Below are positions 9,580 through 14,540 of a DNA stretch of 14,540 nt, one piece after another (positions within the stretch are counted from its first letter, which is position 1; each line of letters begins with the position of its first letter). The notes under the pieces are model-generated. The model searched no databases and was not told where the DNA came from. It saw only the letters and a list, made by a program, of their open reading frames with translations. The position numbers and the translations under genes were made by a program. The DNA lies in contig JAJUFW010000018.1 of assembly GCA_029263555.1 (NCBI GenBank), positions 1 through 14,540 of the forward strand, read 5' to 3'. The stretch is from Alphaproteobacteria bacterium (GTDB lineage: Bacteria; Pseudomonadota; Alphaproteobacteria; DSM-16000; Inquilinaceae).

Positions 9580-9673
9580 CGTCCCCTGCCCTCCTTGAGG
9601 CCGGGGTAGGCGCGGGAGCCTGCCGGCCCCGGGCGCGGACGGGCAATCGGTCGGTTGCGGGATGGGAGGGACG

Positions 9674-10042
9674 CTATCCGGCGCTATCGGGAAGCATCCG
9701 CCCGAGCGGACGGCCGCCGAAAATGTGGATGTGAAGATGCGGCACTTCCTGGTGGGCGTCGGCGCCGGCATTCGCCAGGATCCGGTAGCCCGGCTCGGCG
9801 ACCCCGAGTTCCCTTGCGATACGCCCCACGGCCCGGAACAGCGCCCCGATCTCCTGGTCGCTGGCATTGGCCGTGAAATCGTCCATCGACACATAGGCGC
9901 CCTTCGGGATCACCAGCACATGGACCGGCGCCTGGGGATTGATGTCGTGGAAGGCCAGTACGTGATCGTCCTCGTAGACCTTCCGGCACGGGATCTCGCC
10001 GCGCAGGATCCGGGCGAAGACGTTGTCAGGATCGTATGCCAA
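9674..10042 (-). CDS. HIT-family (HINT-like) nucleotide hydrolase
   Basis: A 122-residue protein. The start is TTG at 10042, chosen because AAGGAGG (10048-10054 on the complement) sits 5 nt upstream and the protein then begins (M)AYDPDNVFARILRGEIPCRKVYED, the usual HINT N-terminus; no suitable ATG is nearby. The histidine triad is H102-L-H104-I-H106 within EVPHLHIHIFGG, and His104 corresponds to the nucleophile that forms the adenylyl-enzyme intermediate. VHVLVIPKGAYVSMDDF (40-56) and YRILANAGADAHQEV (86-100) are conserved family blocks. HINT proteins hydrolyse adenosine phosphoramidates and related nucleotides; the cellular substrate in bacteria is unclear. It lies 44 nt downstream of hisE on the same strand. 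I recall a 13.2-kDa HIT-like protein described 3' of hisE in Azospirillum brasilense, which fits this size and place. Confidence 0.94.
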   Translation of the reverse strand: MAYDPDNVFARILRGEIPCRKVYEDDHVLAFHDINPQAPVHVLVIPKGAYVSMDDFTANASDQEIGALFRAVGRIARELGVAEPGYRILANAGADAHQEVPHLHIHIFGGRPLGRMLPDSAG

Positions 10043-10086
10043 TCGTCCCTCCTTCTCGAGGCAAGGGGTTGGGGTAGAGATGACGG

Positions 10087-10419
10087 TCAGCCCCCTTTGG
10101 GGCGGCTCTTCTTCTCGTCGATCCCGCTCGTCCCCTCGCGGGCCGCCAGCTTCGCCCAGACATCGGCGGGCGTGACGCCGACATCGGCCCAGAGGACCAG
10201 CAGGTGGTAGAGCAGGTCCGCGCTTTCGTCGGCAAGCTTGCCGGGATCGCCGCGCATGCCCTCGATGACGGCTTCGACCGCCTCCTCGCCCAGCTTCTGC
10301 GCCATCTTCGCCCGGCCCCGGGCGAACAGCCTGGCCGTGTAGCTGGTCTCCGGATCGCCGCCCTTGCGGCTGGCGATCAGGGCATAGAGGCGTTCCAGGA
10401 CCTGCGGATCGGCGGTCAT
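10087..10419 (-). CDS. hisE: Phosphoribosyl-ATP pyrophosphohydrolase
   Basis: A 110-residue enzyme for the second step of histidine synthesis: it removes pyrophosphate from PR-ATP to give PR-AMP. It is the stand-alone HisE form, so a separate hisI should exist elsewhere. The all-helical MazG-like fold shows its metal-binding acidic motifs: E45-E46-x-x-E49 in KLGEEAVEAVIE and E65-x-x-D68 in ESADLLYHLLVLW. SYTARLFARGRAKMAQ (26-41) is the typical preceding block. The length agrees with the family (about 100-110). The C-terminal tail is basic. Its ATG overlaps the hisF stop as ATGA (4 nt), with only a weak GAGGTG ribosome binding site, so it is probably translated by coupling to hisF. Confidence 0.96.
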   Translation of the reverse strand: MTADPQVLERLYALIASRKGGDPETSYTARLFARGRAKMAQKLGEEAVEAVIEGMRGDPGKLADESADLLYHLLVLWADVGVTPADVWAKLAAREGTSGIDEKKSRPKGG

Positions 10420-11183
10420 TGCCGCACCTCGCGCATCGGCAGTCCGGCCGCCGCCATGTAACGCTTGGCTTCGGCGACCGAGTAGAGGCCGAAATGGAAG
10501 ATCGAGGCGGCCAGCACCGCCGTCGCATGGCCGTCGCGGATGCCCTCAACCAGGTGGTCCAGCGTGCCGACGCCGCCCGACGCGATCACCGGAACGCCGA
10601 CCGCGTCGGCGACGGACCGGGTGAGCGCGAGATCGAAGCCCGATTTGGTGCCGTCCCGGTCCATGGAGGTGAGCAGGATCTCGCCGGCGCCGTATTCGGC
10701 CATCCGCCGGGCCCATTCCACCGCGTCAAGGCCGGTCGCCCGGCGCCCGCCATGGGTGAACACCTCCCACCTCCCCGGCCCGGCGGCCTTGGCGTCGATC
10801 GCGACGACGATGCACTGCCGGCCGAACTTCTCGGCCGCCTCGCGCACGAATTCCGGCCGGGCGACGGCCGTCGTGTTGATCGAGACCTTGTCGGCGCCGG
10901 CCAGAAGCAGCTTGCGGATGTCCTCCAGCGTGCGCACGCCGCCGCCCACGGTCAGCGGCATGAAGACCTGTTCTGCCGTCCGGGCCACGACGTCGTAGAG
11001 GATGGACCGGTCGTCGCTGGACGCGGTGATGTCGAGGAAGGTCAGCTCGTCCGCCCCGGCGGCATCGTAGATCCGCGCCTGTTCCACGGGATCGCCCGCG
11101 TCCTTCAGGTCGACGAAGTTCACCCCCTTCACGACCCGCCCGTCCTTGACGTCCAGGCAGGGGATCAGGCGCATCTTCAGCAT
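10416..11183 (-). CDS. hisF: Imidazole glycerol phosphate synthase, cyclase subunit
   Basis: A 255-residue (beta-alpha)8 barrel. With HisH it converts PRFAR plus glutamine-derived ammonia to imidazole glycerol phosphate and AICAR. The two catalytic aspartates are Asp11 (LIPCLDVKDGRVVKG) and Asp130 (CIVVAIDAKAAG), at the same numbers as in Thermotoga HisF. Phosphate-binding loops are VGGGVRTLED (79-88) and IASGGVGTLDHL in the second half. LLTSMDRDGTKSGFD is another family hallmark. The start ATG shares one base with the hisA stop (TGATG), and a purine-rich AAGGGGG lies upstream. Translational coupling to hisA is likely. Nothing is missing from the active site. Confidence 0.98.
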   Translation of the reverse strand: MLKMRLIPCLDVKDGRVVKGVNFVDLKDAGDPVEQARIYDAAGADELTFLDITASSDDRSILYDVVARTAEQVFMPLTVGGGVRTLEDIRKLLLAGADKVSINTTAVARPEFVREAAEKFGRQCIVVAIDAKAAGPGRWEVFTHGGRRATGLDAVEWARRMAEYGAGEILLTSMDRDGTKSGFDLALTRSVADAVGVPVIASGGVGTLDHLVEGIRDGHATAVLAASIFHFGLYSVAEAKRYMAAAGLPMREVRQ

Positions 11184-11920
11184 CAGGCCCCCTTCTCGCC
11201 CCGCAGGACGGCAAGCGCCTGGCGCGGGTCGATGCGGCCGTCATAGAGGGCGCGGCCGCAGATCACGCCGGCAATGCCGGAATCGGCCTCTTCCCGGATG
11301 GCGCGGAGATCGTCGAGCGTGGTCACGCCGCCCGACGCGATCACGGGGGTGGTCAGGGCGAAGGCCAGGTCGGCCGTCGCCTCGACATTCAGCCCGCCCA
11401 TGGCGCCGTCGCGGTTGATGTCCGTGTAGATGATCGCGGAGACGCCGGAATCCTCGAATCTCAGCGCCAGCTCGAGCGCCCGGACGCGACTCGTCTGCGC
11501 CCAGCCCTCGACGGCGACGAAGCCGTCCCGCGCGTCGATGCCGACCGCGATGTGCCCGGGAAAGCGCCGGCAGGCCGCCTTGACCAGCGCCGGGTCCTTG
11601 AGTGCCACAGTGCCGAGCACGACGCGCTTCACGCCCCGCTCCAGCCAGTGCTCGACCATCTCCAGGCTCCGGATGCCGCCGCCGAGCTGGATCGGCAGGT
11701 CCACCGCCGCCAGGATGCCTTCCACCGCGGCGGTGTTCACCGGCTTGCCGGCGAAGGCCCCGTTCAGGTCGACGACATGGATCCATTCGAAACCCTGGCG
11801 CGCGAAGATCGCGGCCTGTTCCGCCGGGTCCTGGTTGAACACGGTCGCGGCATCCATTTCGCCGCGCACGAGACGGACGCAGGCGCCGTCCTTGAGGTCT
11901 ATCGCTGGGTAGAGAATCAT
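11183..11920 (-). CDS. hisA: ProFAR isomerase (HisA)
   Basis: A 245-residue (beta-alpha)8 barrel that isomerises ProFAR to PRFAR, the substrate of HisHF. It is homologous to HisF. The catalytic Asp8 (YPAIDLKDGACVRLVRG) and Asp129 (AVGIDARDGFVAVEGW) are present. Phosphate-binding glycines are QLGGGIRSLE (78-87) and VIASGGVTTLDDL near the C-terminus. YTDINRDGAMGGLN is the usual beta-strand 6 motif. The start ATG (11920-11918) overlaps the stop of the upstream acetyltransferase gene as ATGA, with little independent ribosome binding site, so its translation probably depends on that of the GNAT gene. It overlaps hisF by one base. Confidence 0.98.
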   Translation of the reverse strand: MILYPAIDLKDGACVRLVRGEMDAATVFNQDPAEQAAIFARQGFEWIHVVDLNGAFAGKPVNTAAVEGILAAVDLPIQLGGGIRSLEMVEHWLERGVKRVVLGTVALKDPALVKAACRRFPGHIAVGIDARDGFVAVEGWAQTSRVRALELALRFEDSGVSAIIYTDINRDGAMGGLNVEATADLAFALTTPVIASGGVTTLDDLRAIREEADSGIAGVICGRALYDGRIDPRQALAVLRGEKGA

Positions 11921-12507
11921 CCTGGACTTCGCGGGGCTTCGTCTGCCGGTTGCGGGGTCGTCTGGCCGGATTGGCGCAGTATCTTATAGAAGTACAGCCC
12001 GGCGATCGTACGTCCTTTCACACGGGCGTAGACGGGATTCGTGCCCCAGTGGACATATCCCAGCCGGTGATAGAGCTGGATGGCGGCGGTCTGGGTTTCC
12101 CGGACGTCGAGCTGCAGAATCTCGTAACCGCCGGCCAGGGCCTCGGCCTCGACCGCTTCGACGAGCTTCCGTGCAAGACCGTGGCCGCGGGCCCAGGGGG
12201 CCACAAAGTTGGAGGTGAGGGTCGCCGTATAGCGCTGGGCTTCGTTGTTGGGCGGCGGCCGGACCAGCTGGGCCGAGCCAGCGATCACGCCGTCCAATCG
12301 CCCGACGATCAGGGTGCGGCCCGGTACGGCGAGCACGCCCCGCCAGTACCGTTCCATGACCTCGCGCTCGGGCGGCTCGACCCAGCCGAAGCCGCCGCCG
12401 TCCTTGATCGCAAGATCGGTCGCGTCGCAGAGGTCGTGCAGATCGGCGCCCTTGAACCGGTCGAGCTTGTCGACCGTGACCGCTGGGCTGAGCGTCGTCG
12501 CGGTCAT
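11917..12507 (-). CDS. GNAT-family N-acetyltransferase inside the his operon
   Basis: A 196-residue protein starting at ATG 12507, which overlaps the hisH stop (ATGA, 4 nt); its own stop overlaps the hisA start in the same way. The acetyl-CoA pyrophosphate-binding motif R-x-x-G-x-A is R107-G-H-G110-L-A112 in VAPWARGHGLARKLVEAVE, preceded by the beta-4 strand TATLTSNF. LQLDVRETQTAAIQLYHRLGYVHWG (131-155) is the typical motif B region, where a Tyr often acts as general acid. The first 35 residues look helical and are not diagnostic. The acceptor substrate is unknown; no histidine-pathway role is established. The overlaps show only that it is co-translated with hisH and hisA. Base composition looks like that of its neighbours, so recent transfer is not indicated. 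Confidence 0.88.
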   Translation of the reverse strand: MTATTLSPAVTVDKLDRFKGADLHDLCDATDLAIKDGGGFGWVEPPEREVMERYWRGVLAVPGRTLIVGRLDGVIAGSAQLVRPPPNNEAQRYTATLTSNFVAPWARGHGLARKLVEAVEAEALAGGYEILQLDVRETQTAAIQLYHRLGYVHWGTNPVYARVKGRTIAGLYFYKILRQSGQTTPQPADEAPRSPG

Positions 12508-13175
12508 GGCCGCCACCCCAGGAAGTTGGCGATCAGCCGCAGGCCGCCGGACTGGCTCTTTTCGGGATGGAACTGGGTGCCGACCAGATTGTCGCGTCCG
12601 ACCACGGCGGTGACCGGCCCGCCATAGTCGACCGTCGCCAGGACCAGAGCCGGGTCGTCCACCGCCATCCGGTAGGAATGGACGAAATAGGCGTGGACGC
12701 GCCCGCCCGCGCCGTCGTCGTCCAGTCCCGCCAGGATCGGATGGGCGGCGCCCGCCGGCGTCGGCTCCAGCTCGTTCCAGCCCATCTGCGGGACTTTCAG
12801 CGACGGGTCGCCGGGCGTCATCTGCACGACCGCGCCCCCGATCCAGCCGAGGCCGGGATGTTCCCCATGTTCCCGGCCGACAGTCGCCATGAGCTGCATG
12901 CCGACGCAGATTCCGAGGAACGGCCGTCCCCGGCCCAGGACGGCTTCGTCCAGCGCGGCGCGCATGCCGTCGACCGCGTGAAGCCCGGCCATGCAATCGG
13001 CGAATGCCCCGACGCCCGGCAGCACGATGCGGTCGGCGACCCGGACCCGGTCCGGATCGGCGGTGACGGCGATCTCGGCATCGATCTCCGCCTCGCGCGA
13101 GGCGCGCTCGAACGCCTTCGCGGCGGAGCGCAGATTGCCGGAGCCGTAGTCGATGATGGCGACACGTTCAGTCAT
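12504..13175 (-). CDS. hisH: Imidazole glycerol phosphate synthase, glutamine amidotransferase subunit
   Basis: A 223-residue class I glutamine amidotransferase that releases ammonia from glutamine and channels it to HisF. The catalytic triad is Cys90 (FLGICVGMQLM), His203 and Glu205 (GTQFHPEKSQ). The oxyanion-strand region PGVGAF is at 53-58, and IIDYGSGNLRS at the N-terminus and VPQMGWNEL (128-136) are further HisH signatures. The start ATG 13175 lies 65 nt after hisB, with only a weak GAGA-type ribosome binding site; an ATG at 13188 is out of frame. The stop overlaps the GNAT start by 4 nt. The partner hisF lies two genes downstream on the same strand. Confidence 0.97.
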   Translation of the reverse strand: MTERVAIIDYGSGNLRSAAKAFERASREAEIDAEIAVTADPDRVRVADRIVLPGVGAFADCMAGLHAVDGMRAALDEAVLGRGRPFLGICVGMQLMATVGREHGEHPGLGWIGGAVVQMTPGDPSLKVPQMGWNELEPTPAGAAHPILAGLDDDGAGGRVHAYFVHSYRMAVDDPALVLATVDYGGPVTAVVGRDNLVGTQFHPEKSQSGGLRLIANFLGWRP

Positions 13176-13194
13176 GGGTCTCGTTCATCGCTGG

Positions 13195-13220
13195 GGAGAG
13201 TTCCCGGCCAGGGAAGCTCC
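13195..13220 (-). other. Hairpin in the hisB-hisH spacer
   Basis: GGAG (13195-13198) and TTCCC (13201-13205) can pair with GGGAA (13211-13215) and CTCC (13217-13220), giving 5 + 4 bp around a small asymmetric internal loop and a 5-nt apical loop. No T-tract follows on the - strand. It could be an mRNA stability or processing element between hisB and hisH. The rest of the 65-nt spacer shows nothing else. Confidence 0.35.
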
Positions 13221-13240
13221 GTCCTTCCGAAGGCCGGCGC

Positions 13241-13864
13241 TCAAAGCGACCCGCCGAGCGTGCCCTTGGTCGAGGGAACGGCGTCCGCCCGGCGGGGATC
13301 GATCTCGACCGCCCGGCGCAGCGCCCGGGCAAGCGCCTTGAAGCAGCTCTCGACGATGTGATGGTTGTTGATGCCGTAAAGGTTCTCGACGTGGAGAGTG
13401 ATCCCGGCAGCCTGGGCGAAGCCCTGGAACCATTCCCGGAACAGCTCCGTGTCCATGTCGCCCAGCTTGTCCCGGGTGAAGTCGACCTTCCAGACCAGAT
13501 AGGGCCGGCCGGAGACGTCGAGCGCGACCCGGGTCAGGGTCTCGTCCATCGGGATCGTCGCCTCGCCATAGCGGCAGATGCCCCGCCGGTCGCCCAGCGC
13601 CCGGGCAAGCGCCTGCCCGATCGCGATGCCCGTGTCCTCGGTCGTATGGTGGAAGTCGATATGCAGGTCGCCTTCGGCCCGCACCGTGAGGTCGATCAGG
13701 CTGTGCCGCGACAGCTGTTCCAGCATGTGATCCAGGAAGCCGATCCCGGTCTTCACGTCGTAGCTGCCGACGCCGTCGAGGGCGAGCTCGACGCTGATCC
13801 GGGTCTCGTTGGTCGTGCGCTCGATGGAGGCGCGCCGCTCCGGGGCTGACTGTGCTCTTTCCAT
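13241..13864 (-). CDS. hisB: Imidazoleglycerol-phosphate dehydratase
   Basis: A 207-residue monofunctional dehydratase that converts imidazole glycerol phosphate to imidazole acetol phosphate. It lacks the N-terminal histidinol-phosphatase domain found in the bifunctional E. coli HisB. The two Mn-binding motifs are intact: H72-H73-x-x-E76 in DFHHTTEDTGIAIG and H168-H169-x-x-E172 in GINNHHIVESCFKAL. GIGFLDHMLEQLSRHS (40-55) is also diagnostic, and KGTLGG near the C-terminus is the family ending. The start ATG 13864 is supported by AAGGTG (13869-13874 on the complement), 4 nt upstream. It is the first gene of the leftward his operon and is divergent from hslV across 151 nt. Confidence 0.97.
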   Translation of the reverse strand: MERAQSAPERRASIERTTNETRISVELALDGVGSYDVKTGIGFLDHMLEQLSRHSLIDLTVRAEGDLHIDFHHTTEDTGIAIGQALARALGDRRGICRYGEATIPMDETLTRVALDVSGRPYLVWKVDFTRDKLGDMDTELFREWFQGFAQAAGITLHVENLYGINNHHIVESCFKALARALRRAVEIDPRRADAVPSTKGTLGGSL

Positions 13865-13889
13865 GGGTCACCTTCTAGCAGTTGCGCAG

Positions 13890-13950
13890 GGGCCGGACCA
13901 GTGCGATGGGCCCTCGAGGCGGCGGCCTTGATCCGTCCGAAGTCCGGCCC
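13890..13950. repeat. 9-bp inverted repeat in the hisB/hslV spacer
   Basis: GGGCCGGAC (13890-13898) is the exact inverted complement of GTCCGGCCC (13942-13950), 43 nt apart. A perfect 8-bp palindrome CCTCGAGG lies between them at 13912-13919. The right arm touches the proposed -10 region of the hslV promoter. It may be a dyad operator, a hairpin in the hisB leader, or chance in GC-rich DNA. Confidence 0.4.
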
Positions 13951-13955
13951 AACAT
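13927..13955 (+). promoter_or_regulatory. Candidate heat-shock (RpoH/sigma-32) promoter for hslV
   Basis: CTTGATC (13927-13933) is followed after 14 nt by CCCAACAT (13948-13955). This matches the sigma-32 consensus CTTGAAA, 13-15 nt, CCCCATnT at 5 of 7 positions in each box. Transcription would start near 13962, leaving a leader of about 54 nt before the hslV ATG. hslVU is a classical RpoH-dependent operon in proteobacteria, which supports the reading. No comparably good sigma-70 promoter was seen for hisB on the other strand. Confidence 0.45.
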
Positions 13956-14015
13956 AGGCTCATCAAAGGCTGGCGTCTTCACCCCGCCTGCCGACCGTCA
14001 CGTTTCAGGACATCC

Positions 14016-14540
14016 ATGAATTCTTCCGACCCGATGAAGTGGCATGGCACGACGATACTGGCCGTGCGCAAGGACGGCCAGATCGTCATCGCCGGCGACG
14101 GCCAGGTGACCGCCGGAAACACGGTGATGAAGGCGAGCGCCCGCAAGGTGCGGCGGCTCGCTGGCGGGCGGGTGCTGGCCGGATTCGCCGGCGCCACCGC
14201 CGACGCCTTCGCCCTGTTCGAGCGACTGGAAGCCAAGCTGGAGCAGCATCCCGGGCAGCTCACCCGGGCCTGCGTCGAGATGGCCAAGGACTGGCGGACC
14301 GATCGCTATCTGCGCCGCCTGGAGGCCATGATGGCGGTCGCGGACCAGGACGTCTCGCTGCTTCTGTCGGGAACGGGCGACGTGCTGGAGCCGGACGACG
14401 GGCTGATCGCCATCGGCTCGGGCGGACCGATCGCGCTGGCGGCGGCGCGCGCCCTCTATCCGATCGAGGGGCAGGACGCCGCCTCGATCGCCCGGCGTGC
14501 CCTGGAAATCGCCGCCGGCATCGACATCTACACCAACACC
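14016..14540 (+). CDS. hslV: ATP-dependent protease peptidase subunit HslV, 5' part (cut by window end)
   Basis: The frame is open from ATG 14016 to the window edge (175 codons, nearly the full length) with no stop. HslV is the threonine peptidase core that, with the HslU ATPase, degrades misfolded proteins in the cytoplasm. AGGA at 14007-14010 supports the start; ATG 14034 is an alternative. The mature N-terminal nucleophile should be Thr12 in WHGTTILAVRK after removal of an 11-residue propeptide. Proteasome beta-type active-site partners Asp17 and Lys33 of the mature numbering correspond to Asp28 (AGDGQVT) and Lys44 (SARKVRRL). LLSGTGDVLEPDDGLIAIGSGG and the ending IDIYTNT are typical. hslU would be expected downstream, outside the window. 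The gene is divergent from hisB. Confidence 0.96.
   Translation, partial: MNSSDPMKWHGTTILAVRKDGQIVIAGDGQVTAGNTVMKASARKVRRLAGGRVLAGFAGATADAFALFERLEAKLEQHPGQLTRACVEMAKDWRTDRYLRRLEAMMAVADQDVSLLLSGTGDVLEPDDGLIAIGSGGPIALAAARALYPIEGQDAASIARRALEIAAGIDIYTNT

Noticed and set aside
9580..9673. A terminator between the HIT gene and the MFS gene
   Set aside because: Short GC-rich inverted repeats (for example CCGGGG with CCCCGG) are present, but no T-tract follows on the - strand, so no termination call is made.
13865..14015. A histidine leader-peptide attenuator ahead of hisB
   Set aside because: The - strand leader has no run of His codons and no terminator hairpin with a T-tract, so classical his attenuation is not supported.

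Overview
The window is chromosomal DNA from a high-GC alphaproteobacterium. Gene content and order point to the Rhodospirillales (Azospirillum-like), but this is inferred from synteny and protein style, not from a search. Almost everything in it is core housekeeping. I found no phage, insertion sequence, CRISPR array, tRNA, rRNA, toxin-antitoxin pair or defence system, and no convincing undescribed system.

Region 1 (1-8344, + strand) is the classical nusA-infB cluster: the 3' part of nusA, ylxR (a DUF448 plus L7Ae-like fusion), infB, rbfA, truB, rpsO and pnp. These genes serve transcription elongation and antitermination, translation initiation, 30S maturation, tRNA U55 pseudouridylation, ribosomal protein S15 and RNA decay. 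ylxR and infB lie 4 nt apart and rbfA and truB overlap by 11 nt. A strong palindrome sits between infB and rbfA. The 246-nt rpsO-pnp spacer holds several hairpins, one of them terminator-like with a T5 tract. pnp is followed by a clear intrinsic terminator at 8375-8403.

Region 2 (8425-13864, - strand) reads right to left: hisB, hisH, a GNAT acetyltransferase, hisA, hisF, hisE, a HIT-family hydrolase, then an MFS transporter. hisH to hisE form a tightly coupled string of 1-4 nt overlaps (ATGA, ATGA, TGATG, ATGA). Together HisE, HisA, HisHF and HisB supply steps 2, 4, 5 and 6 of histidine synthesis; hisG, hisI, hisC and hisD are not in the window. The GNAT gene is locked into the operon by 4-nt overlaps on both sides, and the HIT gene starts at TTG behind a strong ribosome binding site.

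Region 3 (13865-14540) is a 151-nt divergent spacer followed by the start of hslV on the + strand, truncated by the window edge. hslV encodes the peptidase of the HslUV protease. A heat-shock (sigma-32) type promoter can be read upstream of it.

No stretch longer than about 250 nt lacks a gene. The longest spacer is rpsO-pnp, then hisB/hslV (151 nt), infB-rbfA (111 nt), the HIT-MFS gap (94 nt) and the pnp/MFS gap (80 nt).
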